Source: Frigoribacterium sp. PhB160
GTDB lineage: Bacteria; Actinomycetota; Actinomycetes; Actinomycetales; Microbacteriaceae
Direction of reading: 5' to 3'
NCBI RefSeq assembly: GCF_003751785.1
Contig: NZ_RKIE01000001.1
Span: 310,001-374,000, forward strand
Length of the DNA: 64,000 bases
Position numbers and translations under genes: made by a program. A model generated the notes under the pieces. The model was not told the origin of the DNA. It saw nothing but the letters and a program-made list of their open reading frames with translations, and ran no database searches. Positions 54,762 through 63,868 of the stretch are shown here, in pieces. Numbering within the stretch: position 1 is the stretch's first letter; the number at the start of each line of letters is the position of its first letter.

Positions 54762-55701
54762 GCAGGCCACCCCCGTCACGCTCGACCACGCCACCGCCGC
54801 CGCGGTCAGCCCCGGCCGGTTCGACCGTCTCCGCGAGATCCGGGCCGCCGAGCCGCACCGGGTCGCCGAGGTGCTCGCCTCTCGCACCCGTCGCCTGCCC
54901 GTCGAGGGCGACGGCCGCCTCTTCATCGTCGCCGCCGACCACCCGGCCCGCGGCGCCCTCGGGGTCCGCTCCGAGCGCATGGCCATGGCCGACCGCCACG
55001 ACCTCCTCCGCCGCCTCGTGGTGGCGCTCGGTCGACCGGGCGTCGACGGCGTGCTCGGCACGCCCGACATCATCGACGACCTCGCCCTCCTCGGCGCCCT
55101 CGACGGCAAGGTCGTCGTCGGCAGCATGAACCGCGGCGGCCTGCAGGGCGCCTCGTTCGAGCTCGACGACCGCTTCACCGCCTACTCGGCGCGGTCGATC
55201 GTCGACTCCCGCCTCGACTTCGCCAAGCTGCTCGTGCGCATCGGCCTCGGCGACCCGGGCACGGCCGCGACCCTCGAGGCGACCGCACGGGCGGTGACCG
55301 AGTCGGCCGCCCTGCGCCTCCCGATCATGCTCGAGCCGTTCATGAGCGAGCGACGTGACGGACGCATCGTCAACGACCTCAGCCCCGAGGCGGTCATCAC
55401 CTCGGTGGCGATCTCGTCCGGGCTGGGCGAGTCGTCGGCCTACAGCTGGCTCAAGCTGCCCGTCGTCGACGAGATGGAGCGGGTGATGGCGTCGACGACG
55501 CTGCCCACGCTGCTGCTCGGCGGCGACCCGGCGGGCCACCCCGACGAGACCTACGCCCGGTGGGCCGACGCGCTCGCCCTGCCCGGCGTCCGCGGCCTCG
55601 TCGTCGGGCGCACCCTGCTCTACCCGAGCGACGGCGACGTCGCCTCCGCCGTCGACGTGGCCGCCGGCCTCGTGCACGTCGGCGAGCCCGCCCGGCGCTG
55701 A
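54754..55701 (+). CDS. 6-phospho-5-dehydro-2-deoxygluconate aldolase, Cgl0158-like TIM barrel
   Basis: A 315-residue TIM-barrel protein of the actinobacterial family typified by Corynebacterium Cgl0158, often labelled deoxyribose-phosphate-aldolase-like. FIVAADHPARGALGV, GVLGTPDIIDDLALLGALDG, VVGSMNRGGLQGASFELDDR, YSWLKLPVVDEMERVMAS (probable Schiff-base lysine) and LLLGGDPAGHPDETYARW are seen. Its place between iolC and iolA indicates that it does the IolJ step, splitting the kinase product into dihydroxyacetone phosphate and malonic semialdehyde. That role is inferred from position. Confidence 0.8.
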   Translation: MPEQATPVTLDHATAAAVSPGRFDRLREIRAAEPHRVAEVLASRTRRLPVEGDGRLFIVAADHPARGALGVRSERMAMADRHDLLRRLVVALGRPGVDGVLGTPDIIDDLALLGALDGKVVVGSMNRGGLQGASFELDDRFTAYSARSIVDSRLDFAKLLVRIGLGDPGTAATLEATARAVTESAALRLPIMLEPFMSERRDGRIVNDLSPEAVITSVAISSGLGESSAYSWLKLPVVDEMERVMASTTLPTLLLGGDPAGHPDETYARWADALALPGVRGLVVGRTLLYPSDGDVASAVDVAAGLVHVGEPARR

Positions 55702-55737
55702 CCGCGCCTCCCGCCCGAGAACCAGAACGGACCTGCC

Positions 55738-57279
55738 ATGACCACCACCACCCCCTCCGCCTCGCCCGGCACCGCCGCCGGCGTCGACGGCCTGCCCCTC
55801 GTCGCCCACTGGATCGACAACGCCGAGGTGCCCGGCGCGAGCGGACGCACCGCCCCGGTGTTCGACCCCGCCCTCGGCGTCGAGACGAAACGTGTCTCGC
55901 TCGCCGACCAGTCCGAGATCGACGCGGCCGTCGCCTCGGCCGCCCGGGCCTTCCCCGCCTGGCGCGACCTGTCGATCACGAAGCGGCAGCAGATCATGTT
56001 CCGCTTCCGCGAGCTGCTGAACGAGCGCAAGGGCGAGCTGGCCGAGATCCTCACGGCCGAGCACGGCAAGGTGCTCAGCGACGCGCTCGGCGAGATCACC
56101 CGCGGCCTCGAGGTCGTCGAGCTCGCGACCGGGTTCCCGCACCTGGTGAAGGGCGAGTTCTCGCAGCAGGTCTCGACCGGGGTCGACGTCTACTCGACGA
56201 AGGCGCCCCTCGGCGTCGTCGGCGTCATCAGCCCCTTCAACTTCCCCGCGATGGTCCCGATGTGGTTCTTCCCCATCGCGATCGCGGTCGGCAACACGGT
56301 CGTCCTCAAGCCCAGCGAGAAGGACCCGTCCAGCGCGATGTTCCTCGCCCGCCTCTTCGCCGAGGCCGGCCTGCCCGAGGGCGTCTTCAACGTCCTCCAC
56401 GGCGACAAGGAGGCCGTCGACGGCCTGCTCACCCACCCCAAGGTGAAGAGCATCTCGTTCGTCGGGTCCACCCCGATCGCGCAGTACATCTACGAGACCG
56501 CCGCCAAGCACGGCAAGCGCGTCCAGGCGCTCGGCGGCGCCAAGAACCACATGCTCGTACTGCCCGACGCCGACCTCGACCTCGTCGCCGACAGCGCCAT
56601 CAACGCCGGCTTCGGATCGGCCGGCGAGCGCTGCATGGCCATCAGTGTCGTCGTCGCGGTCGAGCCCGTCGCCGACGAGCTGATCGAGAAGATCACGGCG
56701 CGCATGTCGGGCCTCACCGTCGGCGACGGGCGGCGCAGCTGCGACATGGGCCCGCTCGTCACCGAGCAGCACCGCGACAAGGTCGCGAGCTACATCGACA
56801 TCGCCCTCGAGGACGGCGCCGACGTCGTCGTCGACGGCCGCGGAGTCGAGGTCGACGGCGAGGCCGACGGCTTCTGGCTCGGGCCCACCCTGATCGACAA
56901 GGTGCCGCTCACGAGCCGCGTCTACACCGAGGAGATCTTCGGCCCGGTGCTCTCGGTCGTCCGCGTCGCCTCGTACGAGGAGGGCGTGGCTCTCATCAAC
57001 GCCGGCGCGTTCGGCAACGGCACCGCGATCTTCACCAACGACGGAGGCGCGGCCCGGCGCTTCCAGGCCGAGATCGAGGTCGGCATGATCGGCATCAACG
57101 TGCCGATCCCCGTGCCGGTGGCGTACTACTCGTTCGGCGGCTTCAAGGACAGCATCTTCGGGTCGGACAAGGCCTACGGCCTGCAGGGCTTCGAGTTCTT
57201 CACCCGCGAGAAGGCGATCACGTCGCGCTGGCTCGACCCGAGCCACGGCGGCGTCGACCTGGGGTTCCCCCAGAACTGA
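55738..57279 (+). CDS. mmsA: methylmalonate/malonate-semialdehyde dehydrogenase (CoA-acylating)
   Basis: A 513-residue aldehyde dehydrogenase. VVGVISPFNFPAMVPMWFFP and SFVGSTPIAQYIYE form the NAD site, ALGGAKNHMLVLPDADLD carries the general-base region, and FGSAGERCMAIS the nucleophilic cysteine 299. IGINVPIPVPVAYYSFGGFK and FFTREKAITSRW are hallmarks of the CoA-dependent MmsA/IolA group. It turns malonic semialdehyde into acetyl-CoA and CO2. Equivalent to iolA by location. Confidence 0.94.
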   Translation: MTTTTPSASPGTAAGVDGLPLVAHWIDNAEVPGASGRTAPVFDPALGVETKRVSLADQSEIDAAVASAARAFPAWRDLSITKRQQIMFRFRELLNERKGELAEILTAEHGKVLSDALGEITRGLEVVELATGFPHLVKGEFSQQVSTGVDVYSTKAPLGVVGVISPFNFPAMVPMWFFPIAIAVGNTVVLKPSEKDPSSAMFLARLFAEAGLPEGVFNVLHGDKEAVDGLLTHPKVKSISFVGSTPIAQYIYETAAKHGKRVQALGGAKNHMLVLPDADLDLVADSAINAGFGSAGERCMAISVVVAVEPVADELIEKITARMSGLTVGDGRRSCDMGPLVTEQHRDKVASYIDIALEDGADVVVDGRGVEVDGEADGFWLGPTLIDKVPLTSRVYTEEIFGPVLSVVRVASYEEGVALINAGAFGNGTAIFTNDGGAARRFQAEIEVGMIGINVPIPVPVAYYSFGGFKDSIFGSDKAYGLQGFEFFTREKAITSRWLDPSHGGVDLGFPQN

Positions 57280-57352
57280 CCGACGGGCGGATCCGTCCCC
57301 AGGCTGCACCCCGCGACCCCCGGCCGTGGCACTCGATGATGAGGTAGGCGAC

Positions 57353-58300
57353 ATGAACGACGACCCCCGCTGGTTCTTCCCGCACGGCGACCTGGCCCGC
57401 GACGGCTGGCAGGCCGTGGCCGACGACCGGCTCGACGGCTGGCAGCACACGGGACTGCGCGTCGGCGACCTCGCCGGCGGCGTCGAGCTGCGCCTCCCGC
57501 CGCGCCAGGTCGAGTGCATGGTGGTGCCGCTCTCGGGCGACGTCGTCGTCGAGTGGAGCGACGCCCGGGGCGGCTCGGGCACCGTCGAGCTCGCAGGCCG
57601 GGCGTCCGTGTTCGACGGCCCCGCCGACGTCGTCTACCTGGGGGTGCAGACCGGGGCCCGTCTCACCGGCACGGGCCGGGTGGCCGTCGCCGAGGCCCCC
57701 GCCGACCAGGTGCTCGACCTGCAGGTGCTGCGTCGCGACGAGGTGCCCGTCGAGATCCGCGGAGCGGGCCGGTCGACGCGCCAGGTGCACAACTTCGGCA
57801 CCCCGGAGGGCCTGCACGCGCAGAAGCTGATCGTCTGCGAGGTCGTCACCCCGGCCGAGAACTGGTCGTCGTACCCGCCGCACAAGCACGACGAGCAGGT
57901 GCCCGGGGCCGAGTCGCGCCTGGAGGAGATCTACCTGTTCGAATCCGCGGTCTCGCGCGGGCTCGAGGCCCCCGACGGGGCCGACCCGTTCGGCATGTTC
58001 GCGACGTACGGCTCCTCCGCCGGGGAGATCGCCATCGACCGGCGAGTGCGCACCGGCGACGTCGCGCTCGTGCCCTTCGGGTACCACGGCCCCGCGGTCG
58101 CGGCGCCGGGCTACGACCTCTGGTACCTCAACGTCATGGCCGGCCCCGACCCCGAGCGGGTCTGGGCGATCACCGACGACCCCGCCCACGCCTGGGTGCG
58201 CTCGACCTGGGGGGCCCAGCAGCCCGACCCACGCCTGCCCTACCGGCCGGCCGACACCACGACCTCCCACCCCACCGCCCCGAGAGGAGCACGTCGATGA
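57353..58300 (+). CDS. iolB: 5-deoxy-glucuronate isomerase
   Basis: A 315-residue double-cupin IolB that converts 5-deoxy-glucuronate to 5-dehydro-2-deoxygluconate. [20 protein letters not shown], then [20 protein letters not shown] carries the metal histidines (PPHKHD) and glutamate, and [20 protein letters not shown] the second histidine; [13 protein letters not shown] is the typical ending. The start at ATG 57353 has GAGG upstream and excludes an in-frame ATG at 57326. Overlaps iolD by four bases. Confidence 0.94.
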   Translation: MNDDPRWFFPHGDLARDGWQAVADDRLDGWQHTGLRVGDLAGGVELRLPPRQVECMVVPLSGDVVVEWSDARGGSGTVELAGRASVFDGPADVVYLGVQTGARLTGTGRVAVAEAPADQVLDLQVLRRDEVPVEIRGAGRSTRQVHNFGTPEGLHAQKLIVCEVVTPAENWSSYPPHKHDEQVPGAESRLEEIYLFESAVSRGLEAPDGADPFGMFATYGSSAGEIAIDRRVRTGDVALVPFGYHGPAVAAPGYDLWYLNVMAGPDPERVWAITDDPAHAWVRSTWGAQQPDPRLPYRPADTTTSHPTAPRGARR

Positions 58301-60195
58301 CGACGACGCGACTGACCGTCGGCCAGGCCCTGGTCACCTTCCTGGCCAACCAGCACACGGTCGACGGCGACGTGCGCGAGCGCACGATCCCCGGCATGTT
58401 CGGCATCTTCGGCCACGGCAACGTCGCCGGCGTCGGCCAAGCCCTCAAGCAGGCCCACGTCGACAGCCCAGGCCTCATGCCGTACCTGCAGGCGCGCAAC
58501 GAGCAGGCCATGGTGCACGAGGCCGTCGGCTTCGCGCGCATGCACCGGCGCCGCGCCACGTACGCGTGCACCGCCTCCGTCGGCCCCGGCGCCGCCAACA
58601 TGCTCACGGGGGCAGCGCTCGCGACGACGAACCGCCTGCCCGTGCTGCTGCTGCCGAGCGACACCTTCGCCACCCGCGTCAGCGACCCCGTGCTGCAGCA
58701 GGTCGAGATGCCGCACGACACGTCGCTGCAGGTGACCGACGCCTTCCGGCCCCTGTCGCGGTTCTTCGACCGCGTCGACCGGCCCGAGCAGCTCTTCTCG
58801 ATCGCGCTCGCCGCGATGCGCGTGCTCACCGACCCCGCCGAGACCGGCGCCGTGACGATCGCCCTGCCCGAGGACGTGCAGGCCGAGCAGCTCGACGTGC
58901 CGCTCGAGTTCCTCCGCCCGCGCGAGTGGCACGTGCGGCGCCCGGTGCCCGAGCGCGGTCCCCTCGACCGCGCCGTCGCGGCGATCCGCGCCGCGAGGCG
59001 CCCCCTCGTGGTCGCGGGCGGGGGAGTGCTCTACTCCGGCGCCGAGCAGCAGCTCGACGCGTTCGCGCGCGACACCGGCATCCCCGTGGGCACCACCCAG
59101 GCGGGCGGCGGATCGCTCGTCTGGGACCACCCGCAGAGCCTCGGCGGCATCGGTGCCACGGGCACGACGGCCGCGAACCGGATCGCCGCCGAGGCCGACC
59201 TCGTCATCGGCGTCGGCACCCGGTACAGCGACTTCACGACCGCGTCGCGCACGGCCTTCCAGGCGTCCGACGTGCAGTTCGTCAACGTCAACGTCGCCTC
59301 CTTCGACGCCTACAAGCACGGGTCGCAGCTGCCGGTCGTGGCCGACGCCCGCGAGGCGCTCGACGCCCTGCGGGCCGCCCTCGGCGACCACCGGGTCGAC
59401 GCGGCCCACGCCGACCGCGTCGCCGCGGAGAAGGCCGCGTGGGACGACCTCGTCGACGAGGCCCTCCTGCCGACCGGCAGCGCCCTGCCCGGGCAGCCCG
59501 AGATCATCGGCGCCGTGCAGGCCGCGAGCGACCCGACCGACGTCGTGGTCCAGGCCGCGGGCTCGCTGCCGGGCGACCTGCACAAGCTCTGGCGGGTGCG
59601 CGACGCCCTCGGGTACCACGTCGAGTACGCCTTCTCGTGCATGGGCTACGAGATCGCGGGCGGCCTCGGCGTCGCGCGCGGGGCGCCCGACCGCGACGTG
59701 ATCGTCATGGTCGGCGACGGCTCGTACCTCATGCTGCACACCGAGCTCGTGACGGCGGTCGCCGAGGGCGTCAAGATCATCGTCGTGCTGATCCAGAACC
59801 ACGGCTACGCGTCGATCGGGCACCTCTCCGAGACCGTCGGGTCGGAGCGCTTCGGCACGCTGTACCGGCGCCTCGACCCCGAGACCCTCGACTTCGAGGG
59901 CGGCGACGTCCTGCCCGTCGACCTCGCGATGAACGCCCGCAGCTACGGCGTCGACGTCATCGAGGTCGAGCCCGGGCCGTCGGCCGTCGCCGACCTGTCG
60001 GCGGCCGTGACCGCGGCGAAGGCCTCGCCGACGACGACGCTGATCCACGTGAACAGCGACCCGGTCGTCTACGCACCCGACGGCGAGGGCTGGTGGGACG
60101 TCCCGGTGGCCCAGGTCTCGACGCTGCCGAGCACGCAGGCGGCCCGCGACGACTACCTGCGGCAGCAGGCCGCGCAGCGCCCCCTGCTCGGCTGA
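58297..60195 (+). CDS. iolD: 3D-(3,5/4)-trihydroxycyclohexane-1,2-dione hydrolase
   Basis: A 632-residue thiamine-diphosphate enzyme that opens the cyclohexanedione ring to 5-deoxy-glucuronate. N-terminal domain: GMFGIFGHGNVAGVGQALKQ and RNEQAMVHEAVGFAR (the conserved glutamate). ThDP-binding domain: YEIAGGLGVARG, then VMVGDGSYLMLHTEL (GDG) with QNHGYASIGHL supplying the asparagine. The remaining central Rossmann domain is regular (LVVAGGGVLYSGAEQQLDAF). Overlaps iolB; GAGAGGAG before the start. Confidence 0.95.
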   Translation: MTTTRLTVGQALVTFLANQHTVDGDVRERTIPGMFGIFGHGNVAGVGQALKQAHVDSPGLMPYLQARNEQAMVHEAVGFARMHRRRATYACTASVGPGAANMLTGAALATTNRLPVLLLPSDTFATRVSDPVLQQVEMPHDTSLQVTDAFRPLSRFFDRVDRPEQLFSIALAAMRVLTDPAETGAVTIALPEDVQAEQLDVPLEFLRPREWHVRRPVPERGPLDRAVAAIRAARRPLVVAGGGVLYSGAEQQLDAFARDTGIPVGTTQAGGGSLVWDHPQSLGGIGATGTTAANRIAAEADLVIGVGTRYSDFTTASRTAFQASDVQFVNVNVASFDAYKHGSQLPVVADAREALDALRAALGDHRVDAAHADRVAAEKAAWDDLVDEALLPTGSALPGQPEIIGAVQAASDPTDVVVQAAGSLPGDLHKLWRVRDALGYHVEYAFSCMGYEIAGGLGVARGAPDRDVIVMVGDGSYLMLHTELVTAVAEGVKIIVVLIQNHGYASIGHLSETVGSERFGTLYRRLDPETLDFEGGDVLPVDLAMNARSYGVDVIEVEPGPSAVADLSAAVTAAKASPTTTLIHVNSDPVVYAPDGEGWWDVPVAQVSTLPSTQAARDDYLRQQAAQRPLLG

Positions 60196-60256
60196 CCCGG
60201 CCGCGCCCCCCTCCACCGTCATCGACACCCCCACCGTCCCGAGAGGCACCGACGCC

Positions 60257-61228
60257 ATGACCGACACCGTCACCGACCCCGACGCCACCCCCACGAGCCC
60301 CGCCGGCGGCTCCTCAACGAACCCCGGCCTGCGCATCGGCACGGCCCCCGACTCGTGGGGCGTCTGGTTCCCCGAGCACCCGAGCCAGGTGCCCTGGCCG
60401 CGGTTCCTCGACGAGGTGCAGCAGGCCGGCTACCACTGGATCGAGCTCGGCCCCTACGGCTACCTGCCGACCGACCCGGCCCAGCTCGCCGACGAGCTCG
60501 CCGCCCGCGACCTCCGGCTCTCGGCCGGCACCGTCTTCACCGGCTTCCACAAGGGCGAGGGCCAGTGGCAGCGCGCCTGGGACCAGGCGCTCGCCGTCGC
60601 CGGGCTCTCGTCGGCGCTCGGTGCCGAGCACCTCGTCGTCATCCCCGACCTCTGGCGCAGCGACGCGACGAGCGAGGTGCTCGAGCCCCGCACCCTCACC
60701 GACGAGCAGTGGTCGGCGCTCGGCGCCGGGCACGACCAGCTCGGCAAGGCCCTCCTCGAGGAGTTCGGGGTGAAGCAGCAGTTCCACACCCACGCCGACA
60801 GCCACGTGGGCACCTACCACGAGACCGAGCGGTTCCTCGCCGAGACCGACCCGCGCTACGCGAACCTGTGCCTCGACACCGGCCACTTCGCCTACTACGG
60901 CGGCGACTGCCTCCGCCTCGTCGACCAGCACCCTGGCCGCATCGGGTACCTGCACCTCAAGCAGGTCGACTCCGACCTGCGCTTCACCGTGCTGAAGAAC
61001 GACGTGCCGTTCGGCGACGCGGTCGCGCAGGGCGTGATGGTCGAGCCGCCGTCGGGCGTGCCCGAGCTGGCGCCGATCATCGAGGCGGTCAGCGACCTCG
61101 ACCCCGACATCTTCGCGATCGTCGAGCAGGACATGTTCCCGGTCGAGTCGATCGACCTCCCCCTCGGCATCGCGACGCGCACCCGCGAGCACATCGTCGG
61201 CTGCTCGCACCGCGCGCGCCTGCGCTGA
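60257..61228 (+). CDS. iolE: myo-inosose-2 dehydratase
   Basis: A 323-residue TIM-barrel dehydratase acting on 2-keto-myo-inositol. GTAPDSWGVWFPEHPSQVPW is the N-terminal IolE signature, followed by ELGPYGYLP, HTHADSHVGTYHETERFLAE, LCLDTGHFAYYGGDCLRLVD (metal ligands) and YLHLKQVD. The first 25 residues, rich in threonine, proline and serine, are an extension beyond the usual start. Located 61 bases after iolD, ribosome binding site GAGAGG. Confidence 0.93.
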   Translation: MTDTVTDPDATPTSPAGGSSTNPGLRIGTAPDSWGVWFPEHPSQVPWPRFLDEVQQAGYHWIELGPYGYLPTDPAQLADELAARDLRLSAGTVFTGFHKGEGQWQRAWDQALAVAGLSSALGAEHLVVIPDLWRSDATSEVLEPRTLTDEQWSALGAGHDQLGKALLEEFGVKQQFHTHADSHVGTYHETERFLAETDPRYANLCLDTGHFAYYGGDCLRLVDQHPGRIGYLHLKQVDSDLRFTVLKNDVPFGDAVAQGVMVEPPSGVPELAPIIEAVSDLDPDIFAIVEQDMFPVESIDLPLGIATRTREHIVGCSHRARLR

Positions 61229-61275
61229 GCCGACGCCGACCCCACCGCCACCCCACCCTCCCGAGGAGAACCACC

Positions 61276-62361
61276 GTGAGCATCCCCACCACCGGACCCC
61301 TGCGCGTCGCCGTCGTCGGCGCCGGCATGATGGGCGCCGACCACGTCCGCCGCATCACCTCGACCATCAGCGGCGCCGAGGTCGTCGTCGTCGTCGACCC
61401 CGACGGCGACCGGGCCTCGGCCGCCGCCGCGACGGCGCCCGGCGCGGTCACCGCCGCCAGCTTCGAGGAGGCGCTCGACGCGGTCGAGATCGACGCGGTG
61501 ATCATCGCGACGCCGGGCTTCCTCCACGAGGCCGTGCTCCTGCCCGCCCTCGAGCGTGGCCTCGCGATCCTCTGCGAGAAGCCCCTGACCACCGACGAGG
61601 CCGCGTCGCTGCGCGTGCTCGAGGCCGAGCAGCGGCTCGACCGGCCTCACGTCCAGGTCGGCTTCATGCGGCGCTTCGACCAGGGGTACCTCGACCTGCG
61701 TGCCCTCGTCGAGTCGGGCGAGCAGGGTGCGCTGCTCGCGCTGCACTGCGCCCACCGCAACGCGACGACCCCGCCGAACTACTCGGAGGAGATGCTCATC
61801 CTCGACTCGGTCATCCACGAGATCGACGTCGTGCCCTTCCTCGTCGGCGAGCCGATCGTCGCGGTCGAGGTGAAGAAGCCGCGCCGCAACTCGCTGGCGC
61901 CCGCGGGCCTGCCCGAACCGCAGATCGTCATCCTCGAGACGACGTCGGGCACGATGGCGATCGTCGAGATCAACGTCAACGTCCAGTTCGGCTACCAGGT
62001 GACGACCGACGCCGTCTTCGAGAGCGGCGTCGCGTCGATCGGGCGCGAGACCGGGCCCCTGCTGACGACCGCGGGCCGCACGGGCCAGCCCGTCCCGCCC
62101 AGCTTCAAGGAGCGCTTCGCCGCCGCCTACGACACCCAGGTGCAGCGGTGGGTCGACGCCGCACGCCGCGGCACGATCGACGGACCGAGCGCCTGGGACG
62201 GCTACCTCGCGAGCGTCGTCGCGACCGCCGGGGTCGAGGCGCAGGCGTCGGGGCGTCGGGTAGAGGTCGAGTACGCGATGGCCAAGCCGGCCTTCTACGA
62301 GCTGGGGGCGGGCGCCTCGGCGGGCCGCGCCTCCTCGTCGCCCTCCGTGGTGGGGGCCTGA
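61276..62361 (+). CDS. iolG: inositol 2-dehydrogenase (Gfo/Idh/MocA family)
   Basis: A 361-residue NAD-dependent oxidoreductase that performs the first step, myo-inositol to 2-keto-myo-inositol. VAVVGAGMMGADHVRRI is the dinucleotide fold, AILCEKPLT holds the catalytic lysine, VQVGFMRRFDQGYLDLR and DSVIHEIDVVPFLVGEP carry the aspartate-histidine pair at the active site. It starts at GTG 61276, nine bases after GAGGAG. The C-terminus has a short low-complexity tail (AGASAGRASSSPSVVGA). Confidence 0.92.
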   Translation: MSIPTTGPLRVAVVGAGMMGADHVRRITSTISGAEVVVVVDPDGDRASAAAATAPGAVTAASFEEALDAVEIDAVIIATPGFLHEAVLLPALERGLAILCEKPLTTDEAASLRVLEAEQRLDRPHVQVGFMRRFDQGYLDLRALVESGEQGALLALHCAHRNATTPPNYSEEMLILDSVIHEIDVVPFLVGEPIVAVEVKKPRRNSLAPAGLPEPQIVILETTSGTMAIVEINVNVQFGYQVTTDAVFESGVASIGRETGPLLTTAGRTGQPVPPSFKERFAAAYDTQVQRWVDAARRGTIDGPSAWDGYLASVVATAGVEAQASGRRVEVEYAMAKPAFYELGAGASAGRASSSPSVVGA

Positions 62362-62363
62362 CG

Positions 62364-63245
62364 ATGGTGAAGATCGCCCTCGACCCGACGCCGCTGCACC
62401 ACAGCCACTCGCTGCTCGAGCTGCCCGCGGCCGTGCACGCGCTCGGCTACGACCACCTGCAGCTGACCCCGCACCGCGACATGATCCCGTTCTTCCGGCA
62501 CCCGAAGGCGGACGACGACCTCGTCGACGCCTTCGCTGCCGCGTGCCGCGACGCCGGGGTGCAGATCGCGTCGGTGCTGCCGGTGCTGCGCTGGTCGGGC
62601 CCCGACGAGGAGGCGCGGCGTGCGGCGGTCAAGCACTGGAAGCGCGTCATCGAGATCACCCTGCGTCTCGGCGTGGGCGTGATCAACACCGAGTTCAGCG
62701 GCCGGCCGGAGCTCCAGGAGGAGTCGGAGCGGCAGTTCTACTGGTCGATGGAGGAACTGCTGCCGATCATCGAGCGCGAGGGGCTGCAGGTGCTGATCGA
62801 CCCGCACCCCGACGACTTCGTCGAGGACGGGCTCGAGGCGCTCCGGGTGATCCGCGGCCTCAACTCGCCGAACGTCGGGCTGGCGTACGTGGCCTGCCAC
62901 ACGTTCCACTACGGCGGGAACACGGCCGAGATCATGGCCGCCGCGGGCCACCGGCTCGGGCTCGTCCACGTCGCCGACACCTTCGACCACCGCCGCTCGC
63001 ACGGGCTGCGCTACATCACGAACCCGCCCGGCAGCGCCGCGCGCGTGCACCAGCACCTCAAGATCGGCGACGGGGACGTCGACTGGGACGCCTTCTTCGG
63101 CGGGCTGGGTCGGCTGGGCTTCCTCGACCGCGACGACGCCGTGGTCGTGTCGAGCGTCTTCGCCGAGGACGAGGCGGTCGACGAGGTCAGCCGGTACCAG
63201 CTCGAGCAGATCCGGGCGCGCATCGCCGCCGCGCCCCGCGACTGA
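62364..63245 (+). CDS. TIM-barrel sugar-phosphate isomerase/epimerase (IolH/IolI-like)
   Basis: A 293-residue protein of the xylose-isomerase-like TIM-barrel group. KIALDPTPLHHSHSLLELPA, HALGYDHLQLTPHRDMIPFF, GVGVINTEFSGRP (glutamate ligand), LIDPHPDDFVEDG (aspartate and histidine), VGLAYVACHTFHYGG and VHVADTFDHRRSHGLRYITN. It follows iolG by two bases. In inositol clusters IolI interconverts inosose isomers, and IolH is of unknown role; the motifs and length resemble IolH more. The precise reaction is not certain. Confidence 0.82.
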   Translation: MVKIALDPTPLHHSHSLLELPAAVHALGYDHLQLTPHRDMIPFFRHPKADDDLVDAFAAACRDAGVQIASVLPVLRWSGPDEEARRAAVKHWKRVIEITLRLGVGVINTEFSGRPELQEESERQFYWSMEELLPIIEREGLQVLIDPHPDDFVEDGLEALRVIRGLNSPNVGLAYVACHTFHYGGNTAEIMAAAGHRLGLVHVADTFDHRRSHGLRYITNPPGSAARVHQHLKIGDGDVDWDAFFGGLGRLGFLDRDDAVVVSSVFAEDEAVDEVSRYQLEQIRARIAAAPRD

Positions 63246-63246
63246 G

Positions 63247-63314
63247 CCTCCCGCCACACCCGACCTCCCGCCACGCCCGACCTCCCGCCACGCCCGACCT
63301 CCCGCACAGCACCC
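63247..63314 (+). repeat. 17-base tandem repeat
   Basis: Three copies of CCTCCCGCCACGCCCGA (the first has A for G at position 12) and a degraded fourth, in the gap between the isomerase and tautomerase genes. Confidence 0.8.
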
Positions 63315-63379
63315 GCACGTACCGTGACCCGGCGCGGGCTCGACCTCGCCCGCCGCCCCACCTGGAAGGACCCACCACC

Positions 63380-63796
63380 ATGCCCCTCGTCCGCATCGAC
63401 CTCCTGCCCGGCCGCACGCCGGAGCAGGTCACCGCGATCGCCGACGCGATCCACGAGGCGATCGTCGACTCGTACGGCATCCCGCCGCGCGACCGCTTCC
63501 AGGTGGTCAGCGAGCTGCCCGCCGGCCGGATCATCGCCCAGGACGCCGGGCTCGGCTTCGAGCGCAGCGACGGCGTCGTGATGATCCAGGTCTTCACGCA
63601 GCGCGGGCGCACCGACGAGGCCAAGCAGGCGCTCTACGCCCGCATCGCCTCCGGTCTCGCCGAGGTCGGCGTCGCCGGGGAGGACGTCTTCATCGGGTAC
63701 GTCGAGAACGGCCCGCAGGACTGGTCGTTCGGCTTCGGCGCGGCCCAGTACGTGACGGGCGAGCTGTCGGTGCCCGGGGCGTCGTCGGGCGACTGA
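63380..63796 (+). CDS. tautomerase-family protein
   Basis: A 138-residue protein of the 4-oxalocrotonate tautomerase superfamily, long (cis-CaaD/MSAD-like) subgroup. Proline 2 after the initiator methionine is the catalytic base (MPLVRIDLLPGRTPEQVTA); IHEAIVDSYGIPPRDRFQVV and EDVFIGYVENGPQDWSFGFG follow. GGAAGGA precedes the ATG. It is the last gene in the direction of the iol operon, 134 bases after the isomerase across a tandem repeat. It may tautomerise an inosose-derived enol, but such a role is not established. Confidence 0.85.
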   Translation: MPLVRIDLLPGRTPEQVTAIADAIHEAIVDSYGIPPRDRFQVVSELPAGRIIAQDAGLGFERSDGVVMIQVFTQRGRTDEAKQALYARIASGLAEVGVAGEDVFIGYVENGPQDWSFGFGAAQYVTGELSVPGASSGD

Positions 63797-63815
63797 CCCG
63801 GTCGGGGCGGCGGAG

Positions 63816-63868
63816 GCCCGGCGACCGCCGCCCGGCGACCGCCGCCCGGCGACCGCCGCCCGGCGGCC
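63816..63868. repeat. 14-base tandem repeat between convergent genes
   Basis: Three exact copies of GCCCGGCGACCGCC (63816-63857) and a partial fourth. With GGGGCGGCGG at 63804-63813 it can form strong hairpins, so it may also serve as a terminator. Confidence 0.75.

Noticed and set aside
63816-63868. Regularly spaced repeats considered as a CRISPR array.
   Set aside because: Fourteen-base units are directly adjacent with no spacers, and no cas genes are present.
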